The notes under the pieces are model-generated. The model did not search any database. It was not told where the DNA came from and saw only the letters and a list, made by a program, of their open reading frames with translations. Made by a program: the position numbers and the translations under genes. From assembly GCA_946998115.1 (NCBI GenBank), contig CAMPYB010000018.1:1-23374 (forward strand): 23,374 nt of DNA, written 5' to 3'. Shown here one piece after another: positions 1 through 9,137 of the stretch (position 1 is its first letter; every line of letters starts with the position of its first letter). This stretch comes from an uncultured Actinomyces sp. (lineage in GTDB: Bacteria > Actinomycetota > Actinomycetes > Actinomycetales > Actinomycetaceae).

Positions 1-94
1 ATGAAACTAGAACCTACGCATTGCAACTATTCATTTTTATATATTAATATGTAACTCATAAATATAATGCTGAATATATAATAACAAAAATATT
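1..94. other. left-edge stretch, no gene assignable
   Basis: No open frame here has a start and a ribosome binding site. On the + strand two frames are open from the left edge and stop at 52-54 and 45-47, so the last 14-17 codons of a gene entering from the left are possible but cannot be supported. No hairpin with a T-run that would end the azlCD transcript is visible. Confidence 0.3.
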
Positions 95-409
95 TTACAT
101 AAAATTCGCAATATATTGGCATACAAGTACAGAAATACAACATAAAACAGCTACTTGGAAAAGATTAGCACCAACCCATGCAGCAAGAACACCTAAAACA
201 AGAGCTATTAAACCTATAATTTGACTATCTGTAGCATATAAAATCGCTGGGAAAGTCATTATAGATATTGTTACATATGGAACATAGTATAAAAAGGATT
301 TCATAAACTGATTAGTTATTTCTTTTCTTATTATAGTCAAAGGCAAAACTCTTATAAGGAAAGTAACTGTCGCCATAACAGCAATATAAAAATACACATT
401 AATTCCCAT
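95..409 (-). CDS. azlD: AzlD-family branched-chain amino-acid exporter subunit
   Basis: This is the small subunit of the AzlCD (BrnFE-like) exporter, which moves branched-chain amino acids or their analogues out of the cell. The 104-residue protein is almost wholly hydrophobic, with about four predicted membrane segments, and has the family's N-terminal pattern, an early helix followed by TFLIRVLPL. The length is normal for AzlD. The ATG at 409 lies inside azlC, giving an 11-base overlap, and is preceded by AGGTG about five bases upstream within the azlC end, so the two genes are probably translationally coupled. The substrate is inferred from the family; other AzlCD pairs export different amino acids. 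Confidence 0.85.
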   Translation of the reverse strand: MGINVYFYIAVMATVTFLIRVLPLTIIRKEITNQFMKSFLYYVPYVTISIMTFPAILYATDSQIIGLIALVLGVLAAWVGANLFQVAVLCCISVLVCQYIANFM

Positions 410-1178
410 TTTTCACCTTTTCTGCATTATTATTTAAAGGAAAAAATATTGCTAGAAGCGTTGAAATTACAATAGTCAACACTATTATTTTATTTCCTTC
501 TGAAAACGTCGATAACACTGGAGTTATCGTAAAAATATAACTTAAAGCAAAACTTGCACTGACAGCAAGCACTAGCACCTTATTATTTTTAGATGGTGGA
601 ATAATAATTGCTATAAACATACCAAATAATGAAATTCCCAACGCTTTAACAATATCTTCAGGCAATAATTGACCTGCAACAACTCCTAGCAATGTACCTA
701 ATGCCCAACAAGGTAAACATTGCATCATTCCAGCATAATAATAATAAGGATTCAATTTTCCTTCACGTGATATTGCTAAAGCAAAAAGTTCATCTGTTAA
801 ATAAAAACCTATTAATATTTTATGATACCAAGCAGTGTCAGCATCAAATTTTTGACTAAAAGCACAACTCATAAGTAAATATCTAGCATTAGTTACCAAA
901 ATTATTATTGCCATTTCAATGAGTGAACCACCAGCGGCTATAACTGAAAAACCAACATATTGACCAGCTGAAGCATTATTAGTAACGCTAGTTATAAAAG
1001 CTTGAATAGGAGTTAAACCAGCATTTTTAGCAGCAATTCCCAAAGCAAATGACACAGCAAAATAACCTAATGCTATAGGGAAAGAATCCATTACTCCTTG
1101 TTTAAATTGAGAAATATTTTCTTTTTTTATTTTTTTCCTATCCTCACAATTTTTTACGTTATCTTTTTTCGCATTCAT
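399..1178 (-). CDS. azlC: AzlC-family branched-chain amino-acid exporter, large subunit
   Basis: This is the main permease subunit of an AzlCD/BrnFE-type exporter in the cytoplasmic membrane. The 259-residue protein shows the typical AzlC start of the membrane domain (PIALGYFAVSFALGI, about residues 35-49), then NNASAGQYVG and a NARYLLMS segment, all recognisable in the family. A lysine-rich cytoplasmic tail of about 25 residues precedes the membrane part. The chosen ATG at 1178 has only a weak A-rich ribosome binding site. The internal ATG at 1091 has AAGGAG only two bases away, too close, and starting there would remove conserved sequence. It is first in a two-gene unit with azlD and is divergent from the MATE gene, with about 260 bases between them. 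Confidence 0.87.
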   Translation of the reverse strand: MNAKKDNVKNCEDRKKIKKENISQFKQGVMDSFPIALGYFAVSFALGIAAKNAGLTPIQAFITSVTNNASAGQYVGFSVIAAGGSLIEMAIIILVTNARYLLMSCAFSQKFDADTAWYHKILIGFYLTDELFALAISREGKLNPYYYYAGMMQCLPCWALGTLLGVVAGQLLPEDIVKALGISLFGMFIAIIIPPSKNNKVLVLAVSASFALSYIFTITPVLSTFSEGNKIIVLTIVISTLLAIFFPLNNNAEKVKNGN

Positions 1179-1375
1179 TTCTTTTGTCTTTTTTCTTTCA
1201 GTTTACACACTATAAGTATATATTCTATACGTTTTTTATTTACATGTGGATATATTTTCTATTTTTATTCGCTATTGATATTTCTAAATAGTTTATTTAA
1301 GTTTAGAATATTTTTTTCTTTGCAAATATGCTTCATTTTTCAGCGAAAAGTAATAATAAACACTTATTTATAAAA

Positions 1376-1404
1376 TTGCACATAACACATTTTTACTATA
1401 ATAT
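1376..1404 (+). promoter_or_regulatory. probable promoter of the MATE transporter gene
   Basis: TTGCAC at 1376-1381 and TAATAT at 1399-1404 are separated by 17 bases; an overlapping TATAAT at 1397-1402 is also present. The predicted start lies about 25 bases before the MATE ATG. The assignment is by similarity to the housekeeping sigma consensus only. Confidence 0.45.
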
Positions 1405-1436
1405 TACAATACTTTCTATATGAGTTAAGGGTAAAT

Positions 1437-2780
1437 ATGAAAATTTCAAATTGTAATTATTCTAATGAAATTTTAAACAATAAAAAACTTCTTTTTGAAA
1501 TTTTTTCAATTGCTTTACCAACTTTAGGATTTTTAGCTATTTCCCCTATTCTACTTGCAACTGATACATTTTTTATAGGACATTTAAATTCAAAACAATT
1601 ACTAGCAAGCCTTTCTATGGGAAATTTAATTTTAAACACTTCATATTCTTTATTTATTTTTTTAACATATGGAACTACTGCCAATGTAGCAATATTCTTT
1701 GGTCGTTCAAATACACGTAAAGCTTACACTTATGGTATTCAAAGTCTATATTTATCATGTTTTATCGGCATTTTTCTCATAACATTACTATATTTTTTCA
1801 CAGACTATATAATTTTATTCCTAGGACTTGAATCAAGTGTCGCAAAATTTACAAAACTTTATGTTTACACATGCTTGCCTGGCTTATTTTCCATTATTGT
1901 TTCTCTTTCCGCTGTTGGTATTTTACGTGGAATGTTAAAAAATGTTTTACCTCTTTTAGCAGGTATTTCTTGCGCATTAATTAATGTTGTCTTGACTTTT
2001 ATTTTTGTTTACATATTAAAATTTTCTATAGTTGGCGCTGGAATTGGAACATCTATTAGTGAAATGATATTAGCTAGTATTCTAGTTTTTGCAATAGTTA
2101 GAAAAGCTATTGTCCAGAAGGCTGATTTTAAAATTACTGCAGATATTTTTAAACATCTTTTAGACAACTTCCCACTTTTCATAAGATCTTTGTCTTTAAA
2201 TGCCTCATTTTTTGTTTTAGGTTTGACTTTAGCACATTTTGGTAGCGGTGTTATAGCAAGTCATTATGTTGCTTATACTGTTATGGTTTTTTTGAATTTC
2301 ATGCTTGATTCTATTGGCATTGCAAGTCAATCTCTAATTGCTATAAAAATTGGAAATTCAAATCGTAATATAGTTTTATTATTGTCCAAAAAATGTATAA
2401 GTATCATTATGCTATTATCAATTCCTTTAGGAATTATTATTTTATGTTTATCACCTTTTATACCAATGATTTTTACTAATGATATAGAAATCAGCGCTAA
2501 TGCTACTGTTCCAATAGCAATTTGCGCAATTTTCTTACCTATAATTGCTTTCGCTTTCGTAGCAGATGGTATTTTAATTGGAGCTAAAGACAATAAATAT
2601 ATTGGTTATTCTAGTGTACTTATTTTTATCATATATGCTTTATGCTTATTGCTAGTAAGCTTTTTTATACCTAAATCGTATGCTTTGCCAGCCATATGGT
2701 TATGCATAATGTTTGGCTTTTATGGTACACGAACTATAATTTATGGTGTGCGTATTTTTTCATATAAATGGTTAAAATAA
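1437..2780 (+). CDS. MATE-family efflux transporter
   Basis: A multidrug and toxic-compound extrusion transporter, expected to exchange cations (Na+ or H+) for organic substrates across the cytoplasmic membrane. The 447-residue protein has about twelve hydrophobic segments in two halves, the usual MATE size. An early IALPTLGFLAISPILLATDTFFIGHL segment matches the MATE N-terminal helix region with its conserved proline and DTxxIGHL-like motif, and the GILRGMLKN segment near residue 160 is also typical. The ATG is preceded by AAGGG at a spacing of about six. It is divergent from azlCD and convergent with helY. The substrate cannot be told from sequence. Confidence 0.9.
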   Translation: MKISNCNYSNEILNNKKLLFEIFSIALPTLGFLAISPILLATDTFFIGHLNSKQLLASLSMGNLILNTSYSLFIFLTYGTTANVAIFFGRSNTRKAYTYGIQSLYLSCFIGIFLITLLYFFTDYIILFLGLESSVAKFTKLYVYTCLPGLFSIIVSLSAVGILRGMLKNVLPLLAGISCALINVVLTFIFVYILKFSIVGAGIGTSISEMILASILVFAIVRKAIVQKADFKITADIFKHLLDNFPLFIRSLSLNASFFVLGLTLAHFGSGVIASHYVAYTVMVFLNFMLDSIGIASQSLIAIKIGNSNRNIVLLLSKKCISIIMLLSIPLGIIILCLSPFIPMIFTNDIEISANATVPIAICAIFLPIIAFAFVADGILIGAKDNKYIGYSSVLIFIIYALCLLLVSFFIPKSYALPAIWLCIMFGFYGTRTIIYGVRIFSYKWLK

Positions 2781-2849
2781 AAACATAAAATTATTATATT
2801 TCACTATTACAAACAAGTTTTACATGTTTTTTAAAATTTTTAACTCTAT

Positions 2850-5588
2850 TTACATTGAACTCCAAGCAATTACTCCTCTGTTAATTTTTTTCCGAGCAAG
2901 TAATGCTTGTATCGATACTGTAGTATTACTAACATTTTCTATTTGAATAAGTAAATCTTTCACTTGTTTTGCCCATCTTACAAAATCGCCTGCTTGCATT
3001 TCAGAATTCTGTAATATATTAGATAATTCACGTCCCATACACCAATCATGTAATGGTTGCGTTAAACCAAAATCTAATTCATTTATTTGTTGAACATTAT
3101 ATTTTTTCTCTAATTTATATACTTTTTTATAAACTTTTATAAAAATATCTGATAATTCACCATAATTTCTTTCAAGATTTTTAGGTAATTTCTTAAAAGC
3201 ATTTTTCCTACCGGTATATATAAAAGATGACATTATTGGTGCTAGAATATTATGCTCTACAGTATCTAATATTCCATTTGTAATAATTTCAGCTATTAAA
3301 ATGTCATTGTCAGAATGTATATTAGATAAGAGCATGCCTTTTTCAGTTAATTTAGTTTTTTTATCCAAATATTCTAATTCTTGCAATATATAAATTATGC
3401 TAAATAATGTTTTAGAAATATTACCAGCCTGTGAATCTATTATTTTTTCATACTGTTTAATATTTTTTTCATGCTCAATATATTTATTATAATTTTCTAA
3501 ATGCTGTTTTTTATTTTTACAACTATTACAAGAATGCTCATAAATTTTTGTTTCCAAATCTGAAAGTATCTTCATGCCTTGCATTCTAGCTTTATTAGGA
3601 TAAATAATTTTAGTATTAACATTTTTTCTAATAATTTTGTTTAAAAATATAGATAATTTTTTAGCAGATTTATTATTATAAAAAGCTTCATAAAATAATG
3701 CTCTTTGCTCATATTGTAATTTAGATTTATCTATTTGCATTACAAAGCCACACATATTAGCATCTAAACTGTCAGCATATATTTTTTTCTTATTACCTTT
3801 TTCTGTAATTACAGTAAAAAATATATTATTTCTACCTATAGGTTTCGTTATTGCTATACCATACTTACGATGTCTACCTTTTTTATAAGTAAAAATTGCA
3901 CCAACTTTACAGTATTGATCAAGAAACAATTCAGCATTTTGTTTTTGCTTCAAAAATTTTTCATATCTATATTTGCTATCTTGTATTTTATATTCAGATT
4001 TCAACTTTGCGTATTCTAAAAAATCACCTTTAGAGCATTTAACATTTTCCAAATATTTATTTTTAGTTTCTTCTTCTTTCTCGATTTTTTTAGCATATTT
4101 TACTATAGATTCATTTCCTTGAAATTGAGCAAATGAAGAACGCAAAAGTTTTTCAACATTTTTTATATCATAATTTTTTAGCAAATTGGCAACCATATTA
4201 TAAGTAGGTTTAAAAACAGAATTTAAATCGTATGAATTACTAGTTGCAATATCAAAATAATCTTCAGGGTCTATACTTCCATCATATAATAGTATGACAT
4301 TTCCTTCAGTATCTATTCCTCTACGACCTGCTCTACCTGCAAGTTGAGTAAATTCTATGGGATTAAGCATAACATGTGCTTTCCCATTCCATGTTTTCAA
4401 AGTTTCCAAAAATACTGTTTTGGCTGGCATATTAACACCCAAAGCTAAAGTACCTGTAGCAAATACTACTTTTATAAGTCCATCAGCGAAAAGTTTTTCA
4501 ACAAATTCTTTCATCACAGGTAGCATTCCAGCGTGATGAGTTGCGTACCCATATATCAAACATTTAGCCCATTTATGCAAATTTAAACTTTTACGGTCTT
4601 CTTTACTAATATTTTTATAGAAAATATCAAAACGTTGCTGTATTTGTATTTTTTCATTATCAGATGTCAAATCTATTTTTTTATCAAAACACGATTTTAA
4701 AGCTTGATCACAGGTAGCTCTAGAAAATATAAAAAATATAGCTGGAAGCATTTTTTCTTTATTCAGTAAAGAAATAATTTCAGGTCTATTTAAAGTTTTC
4801 GTTTTGAAATATTTGACACTATGATCAGCAGGCACTTTTTGAACTGCTTTTACAACTTGTTTATTTATTATAGGTTTATTAATAGAAAAATTTTCAACAT
4901 TATTATTACATAAAGTATTTTTTTCTTTCAGATCTTGTTTTTGCTTCTGTTCTTTATTGTTAATTTTACGATATTCAAATAAATCATATATTTTATTTCC
5001 TATTAACATTTTGTTATATAAAGGTACAGGCCTATAAGATGATTGTATTAATTCACATTCATATCTACATTGTTTTATCCAATTGCTAAATTGTAAAGAA
5101 TTAGATATTGTCGCAGATAACCCTAATATTGGTATTTTTGTATCTAAATGTATAATTATTTCTTCCCAAATTGGACCTCTAAATTCATCTGCTAAATAAT
5201 GTATTTCGTCCAAAATAACATAGTTCAAATTTTCTAAACGCTCAGATTTTTCATATATCATATTGCGCAAAACTTCAGTTGTCATTACCAATATTTGCGC
5301 TTGTGGATTTATAGCAATGTCTCCAGTAAGTAAACCAACTTTTTCACTACCATATTCTTTTTCAAGCTCACGATATTTTTGATTACTCAATGCTTTAATC
5401 GGTGTAGTATAAAAAGCCTTTTTGCCATCACACAAAGATTTATATACAGCAAAATGCGCTATCACAGTTTTACCACTACCAGTTGGAGCACAAACTAAAA
5501 CATTACAATTTTTATTAATTTTTTCAATGGCTTGTTTTTGAAAACTATCTAAATCAAAATTTAATCTTTCTTCAAAACTTTCAATCAT
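2850..5588 (-). CDS. helY: HelY-type DEAD/DEAH-box (Ski2-like) RNA helicase
   Basis: An ATP-dependent superfamily 2 helicase of the Ski2/Mtr4-like group, presumably cytoplasmic and acting on RNA. Walker A APTGSGKT is at residues 34-41, motif II DEIH at 127-130, motif III SAT at 158-160. Further along are GTLALGVNMPAKT and the motif VI sequence QLAGRAGRRG near 414-423. A low-complexity lysine- and asparagine-rich insert lies at about 210-260. A CNSCKNKKQH cluster follows in the C-terminal half, matching the conserved Cys/His site of actinobacterial HelY proteins, and the end (RGVIAWSS) is also family-like. The 912 residues are close to the usual length of about 900. Its start overlaps the end of the upstream small membrane protein gene, so they are likely co-transcribed. 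Precise RNA targets are not known for this family. Confidence 0.9.
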   Translation of the reverse strand: MIESFEERLNFDLDSFQKQAIEKINKNCNVLVCAPTGSGKTVIAHFAVYKSLCDGKKAFYTTPIKALSNQKYRELEKEYGSEKVGLLTGDIAINPQAQILVMTTEVLRNMIYEKSERLENLNYVILDEIHYLADEFRGPIWEEIIIHLDTKIPILGLSATISNSLQFSNWIKQCRYECELIQSSYRPVPLYNKMLIGNKIYDLFEYRKINNKEQKQKQDLKEKNTLCNNNVENFSINKPIINKQVVKAVQKVPADHSVKYFKTKTLNRPEIISLLNKEKMLPAIFFIFSRATCDQALKSCFDKKIDLTSDNEKIQIQQRFDIFYKNISKEDRKSLNLHKWAKCLIYGYATHHAGMLPVMKEFVEKLFADGLIKVVFATGTLALGVNMPAKTVFLETLKTWNGKAHVMLNPIEFTQLAGRAGRRGIDTEGNVILLYDGSIDPEDYFDIATSNSYDLNSVFKPTYNMVANLLKNYDIKNVEKLLRSSFAQFQGNESIVKYAKKIEKEEETKNKYLENVKCSKGDFLEYAKLKSEYKIQDSKYRYEKFLKQKQNAELFLDQYCKVGAIFTYKKGRHRKYGIAITKPIGRNNIFFTVITEKGNKKKIYADSLDANMCGFVMQIDKSKLQYEQRALFYEAFYNNKSAKKLSIFLNKIIRKNVNTKIIYPNKARMQGMKILSDLETKIYEHSCNSCKNKKQHLENYNKYIEHEKNIKQYEKIIDSQAGNISKTLFSIIYILQELEYLDKKTKLTEKGMLLSNIHSDNDILIAEIITNGILDTVEHNILAPIMSSFIYTGRKNAFKKLPKNLERNYGELSDIFIKVYKKVYKLEKKYNVQQINELDFGLTQPLHDWCMGRELSNILQNSEMQAGDFVRWAKQVKDLLIQIENVSNTTVSIQALLARKKINRGVIAWSSM

Positions 5589-5886
5589 CTATCAGACCAT
5601 ATCTTTCCCATTTGTCTATCACATGTTCAAGCCTATTTTTCCGTCGTTCAGCACGTGATTTTCTTATTTCACTACGTATTCTAAAAGCATTATTAATTTC
5701 ACATAAATTACTTACCGAACTATTTTTAGTTTTAGGAACAAAAACATACTTGTTATCAGATGATTTTTCAACAATTTTTCCAATAGTTTTCCCTAACTTA
5801 ATTAATTTTACAAATAGCTTATATAGCAAATAAATAGGTGTAACTATTGCAAAAATAACTAATAGTATCCATATTGTAGTCCACAT
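5581..5886 (-). CDS. small single-pass membrane protein upstream of helY
   Basis: I do not recognise this 101-residue protein. It starts with one strong hydrophobic helix (about residues 2-21) followed by a basic, mostly polar cytoplasmic tail rich in Arg and Lys. The C-terminal third (RSEIRKSRAERRKNRLEHV) is likely helical. The start is placed at the second in-frame ATG (5886), because AAAGGG lies seven bases before it but only one base before the first ATG (5892). Its end overlaps the helY start by 8 bases, implying translational coupling. A membrane anchor or regulator for the helicase is possible, but that rests on position alone. Confidence 0.7.
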   Translation of the reverse strand: MWTTIWILLVIFAIVTPIYLLYKLFVKLIKLGKTIGKIVEKSSDNKYVFVPKTKNSSVSNLCEINNAFRIRSEIRKSRAERRKNRLEHVIDKWERYGLIDD

Positions 5887-6007
5887 TTTCATTCCCTTTG
5901 TATAACATATAAAATACGCTAAATACTAGTATAAAATATAATCTCTATATTTTTAAAATAATATTTATACAGAACATTCACGATACCTTATAGTAAAATT
6001 TATAAAA

Positions 6008-7153
6008 TTATATGAAAGTAGTAGCATATTTTCCTGCAACATATCCTGCTATAAAAGCTGAATAATCTTCTTCCAACCCTCTTCCCATTGTAGATAATTT
6101 AAGTGGAAAATCATTGAGAGCATCATATGCACCTTTAGTAGACATTTTTATAATGTTATGGGATTTAATTGAATTTTCTAAAGAATATTTTAAATCATTA
6201 GAAATTTTTTCGTAAAACTCTTTTCTCAACTGACTATCAAAAATGCTATTTCCATCAAATATAGGCAAAGGTAAATCTACTTTTATATGTGTTGCTCTTA
6301 CAAGCGGTGTGATACAATGATGCGACACACCATAATGCCTATTTCTCTTATCGCCATTTGAAATTCTAAGAGCACATATAGCTTTCCCATCTAGAACTCC
6401 AATAGCATTGAATATATCAGCACATTGCATACCCGAAAATCCAAATTTAGTACCTGTACCAGTGTTTCCAGGACCTTGTATAACTATAGCAATATCAGCT
6501 TTGTAAATATGCTTAGCAACTAAAAGTGCAGTGTAAATATTTACAGCTTCACCATCGCCACCATATGCTTGACCACACGTTATTGTTTTGTAAATATAAT
6601 TATATTGTTTAAGTTTTTGAACTGTTTTAGAAAAGTAAATTGGCAAACTAGCAAAATCTGGCATTATATAAACTATCTTGGCTTTAGATTTTTCTTTTAA
6701 AATACCACACACTATTGCAGGTAAAGCAGAATGCAAATCAGATACTATAACAGGCATTTTTTCAATTGAACTTTTATCTTTTATAATTTCATGACTTGGA
6801 GAGTTTTGTTCGTCTAAAGACATAACCATTTGTTGCAAAGGCGTATATCTTGCTTTAACTATATGCCCTACTTCAGGTATATCATCTTTGAATTCAGCAT
6901 TTAAATTAGTTATTACAAATCCGTATCCACCTGTGCCTAATTTTTTATATACAGCTGACAACTCAACTATGAGTAAATCTCCTTCTTTAATCTCAGGAGT
7001 AATATTTGTATATGCAATAGCTTTTATTTGTGAACCTATTTTTAAAAATTTAGCATTTCCGTTATTATATTCGTCAACTATTGTAGTTTTCAATTCAATT
7101 AGATTACTAGTTTTTTCAATTATTTCTTTTACTTTTACTTTTCTATAAATCAT
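6008..7153 (-). CDS. DUF3866 family protein
   Basis: A 381-residue soluble protein of the DUF3866 family, for which I know no established function. The N-terminal part (to about residue 85) looks like a small beta-rich domain ending in the family pattern LGTGGYGFVIT. The rest carries highly conserved-looking blocks: SDLHSALPAI near 137, GPGNTGTGTKFGFSGMQ near 227, HYGVSHH near 273-279, and STMGRGLEEDYSAFIAGYVAG close to the end. The clustered His, Asp and Gly residues look like an enzyme active site (inference). The ATG at 7153 has a poor ribosome binding site, but the N-terminus aligns with the family as I remember it. It follows the DUF3145 gene by about 75 bases on the same strand and may share the tyrS transcript. 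Confidence 0.8.
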   Translation of the reverse strand: MIYRKVKVKEIIEKTSNLIELKTTIVDEYNNGNAKFLKIGSQIKAIAYTNITPEIKEGDLLIVELSAVYKKLGTGGYGFVITNLNAEFKDDIPEVGHIVKARYTPLQQMVMSLDEQNSPSHEIIKDKSSIEKMPVIVSDLHSALPAIVCGILKEKSKAKIVYIMPDFASLPIYFSKTVQKLKQYNYIYKTITCGQAYGGDGEAVNIYTALLVAKHIYKADIAIVIQGPGNTGTGTKFGFSGMQCADIFNAIGVLDGKAICALRISNGDKRNRHYGVSHHCITPLVRATHIKVDLPLPIFDGNSIFDSQLRKEFYEKISNDLKYSLENSIKSHNIIKMSTKGAYDALNDFPLKLSTMGRGLEEDYSAFIAGYVAGKYATTFI

Positions 7154-7227
7154 GACACTATTGTAATTTTTATATTTATTTTTTCAAAATATATTCAATA
7201 TATATTCATTTTTTACATATTTACAAT

Positions 7228-7728
7228 TTATTTAGTGTAATGTAACCAATGCAAATTATTACCATCTGAAGCATATCTGAAAGGCTCAAGCTCATCATCC
7301 CAAGCTTTACCTAAAGCAAGCTTCAATTCATGAATCATTTTTTGTGGCTCATTTTCATACTCTAACACATGTCTTATTCTATTTTCAGAAACAACCATAT
7401 TCCCACATCTGTCCATTTGCGCATAAAAAATACCCAAATCAGGTGTATGCAACCATCTACCTGCATCTGTAGTAAGAGTAGCTTCTTCAGTAACTTCATA
7501 TCGAAGATGCTCCCAGCCACGCATTGCTGAAGCAAGCTTTGCACCAGTTCCAACTGGTCCGACCCACGACAAATCAGTCCTATAAAATTTATCGTCAAGA
7601 GGCTGTTCAGTCCACTGTAATTTTATTTCTGTATTTAAAACATTACTTATCATCCATTGTATATGTTTACATAAAGAACGAGGTGCTGAATGTATAAATA
7701 ACACGCCACGCGTATTAACATTATTCAT
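7228..7728 (-). CDS. DUF3145 family protein (actinobacterial)
   Basis: A 166-residue protein of the DUF3145 family, found to my knowledge essentially only in Actinomycetota; its function is unknown. Recognisable blocks are TRGVLFIHSAPRSLCKHIQW at the N-terminus, the tryptophan-rich middle (DLSWVGPVGTGAKLASAMRG then WEHLRYEVTE), and the acidic end AWDDELEPFRYASDGNNLHW. I place the start at the ATG at 7728. It has GAGG five bases upstream, whereas the GTG two codons earlier would abut that same site. It lies about 40 bases after tyrS on the same strand, so co-transcription is likely. This gene is the best single taxonomic marker in the window. Confidence 0.9.
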   Translation of the reverse strand: MNNVNTRGVLFIHSAPRSLCKHIQWMISNVLNTEIKLQWTEQPLDDKFYRTDLSWVGPVGTGAKLASAMRGWEHLRYEVTEEATLTTDAGRWLHTPDLGIFYAQMDRCGNMVVSENRIRHVLEYENEPQKMIHELKLALGKAWDDELEPFRYASDGNNLHWLHYTK

Positions 7729-7768
7729 ATACACCTCGTTTTTACAAACCTATACAATAAATATGTCA

Positions 7769-9031
7769 CTATTTTTCAAGTTTTACAACAGCTAAATTTC
7801 TCTTACCTTTTCTGATTAAGACTATATCTCCAGCTAAAATATCTTTATCATTCAAAGCATAATCTTCATCAACGATTTTTTCATTGTTCAAATACACGCC
7901 ACCAGATTCAATAGTGCGTCTTGCCGCTGATCTGCCTTTTTCTAAACCAGTAGCAATTAGCATATCCACAAGATTGTCACCAATTTTTGACTTACCAGTA
8001 GGTAGTTGAGTAACTGCACTAAGTAATGTCTTAGCATCTATATCATGCAAATCTCCAGTTCCCCAAAGAGCTTGCGAAGCATCAATTACCTGTTTGCACT
8101 GTTTTGCTCCATGTACCATAGTTGTAACTTGCTTTGCTAAAAGTTTTTGAGCTAAGCGCAAATGTGGACGTTCAGCAACTTCCTTTTCCAATTCTTCAAT
8201 CTCTTCTCTAGGTACAAACGTAAACACTTTCAAGAAATGTATTACATCAGCATCTTCAGTGCCAAGCCAAAATTGGTAAAAAGCATATGGACTGAACATA
8301 TCAGGATTTAGCCATATAGCTCCGCCTTCACTTTTACCAAATTTTGTACCATCGCTTTTAGTTATCAATGGCGTCGTCATAACATTGACACTTTTACCTT
8401 CAGTTTTGCGAATCAAATCCATGCCTGATACAAGATTACCCCACTGATCATTTCCACCAGTTTGAAGAGTACAACCATATTTTTTATATAACTGTAAAAA
8501 GTCATTCCCCTGCAAGACTTGATAAGAAAATTCTGTATAAGAAATTCCTTCATCTGATTTTAATCTTCGACTTACATTATCTTTAGCAAGCATTGTTCCC
8601 ATTCGGAAATGTTTTCCTAAATCTCTAAGTAAATCTATTGCTGAAAGTTGACTTGTCCACTCATAATTATTCACCATACGAGCAGCGTTTTCACCTTCAA
8701 AACTTAGGAATTTCTCTATCTGCTCTTTCAGCTTTTCACTCCAGCTTGCAACTATATCTTTAGGATTTAAAGTTCTTTCTCCGCTCATTCGAGGATCACC
8801 GATAAGCCCAGTTGCACCACCAACTAACGCTAAAGGCTTATGACCAGCTTTTTGTAAATGTCTCATTAAAATTAACTGCACTAAATGTCCATGATGTAAA
8901 GATGGTGCTGTCGGATCAAATCCACAATAAAAAGTAACAGATTGTTCATTTAAAGCTTTTTTCAATTGTTCAATATCCGTGTGTTGCGCAATTAATCCAC
9001 GCCATTGTAATTCTTCCAACAGATTCGACAC
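7769..9031 (-). CDS. tyrS: tyrosyl-tRNA synthetase
   Basis: It charges tRNA-Tyr with tyrosine (class Ic synthetase). The HIGH motif appears as HHGH at residues 46-49 within FDPTAPSLHHGHL, and the KMSKS loop as KFGKS at about 230-234, the usual bacterial form. A C-terminal S4 RNA-binding domain (SAARRTIESGGVYLNNEKI onward) completes the protein. I place the start at the GTG at 9031 (420 residues, beginning MSNLLEELQWRG). GAAAGG lies seven bases upstream of it, and bacterial TyrRS proteins begin this way. The TTG five codons earlier is in frame but would overlap that binding site. A TATAAT lies just upstream at about 9049-9054 with no convincing -35. No T-box leader is present, unlike ileS. Confidence 0.96.
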   Translation of the reverse strand: MSNLLEELQWRGLIAQHTDIEQLKKALNEQSVTFYCGFDPTAPSLHHGHLVQLILMRHLQKAGHKPLALVGGATGLIGDPRMSGERTLNPKDIVASWSEKLKEQIEKFLSFEGENAARMVNNYEWTSQLSAIDLLRDLGKHFRMGTMLAKDNVSRRLKSDEGISYTEFSYQVLQGNDFLQLYKKYGCTLQTGGNDQWGNLVSGMDLIRKTEGKSVNVMTTPLITKSDGTKFGKSEGGAIWLNPDMFSPYAFYQFWLGTEDADVIHFLKVFTFVPREEIEELEKEVAERPHLRLAQKLLAKQVTTMVHGAKQCKQVIDASQALWGTGDLHDIDAKTLLSAVTQLPTGKSKIGDNLVDMLIATGLEKGRSAARRTIESGGVYLNNEKIVDEDYALNDKDILAGDIVLIRKGKRNLAVVKLEK

Positions 9032-9137
9032 GACTAAACCTTTCAATTATAAGATAATATGTAACAATATTACGTTTATTCCCGCTACAATTATATATGT
9101 AAAAAAATGCTAGTTCAAAATATGAGTTTTCAATGTT

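Noticed and set aside
1098..1373. Plus-strand 91-codon frame in the azlC-MATE gap
   Set aside because: Phe/Tyr-rich translation of AT-rich antisense and intergenic DNA, overlaps azlC start, no ribosome binding site.
9031..9137. Possible T-box leader before tyrS
   Set aside because: No sequence like GGGTGGNACCGCG and no specifier stem; the gap to argR is only about 105 bases.
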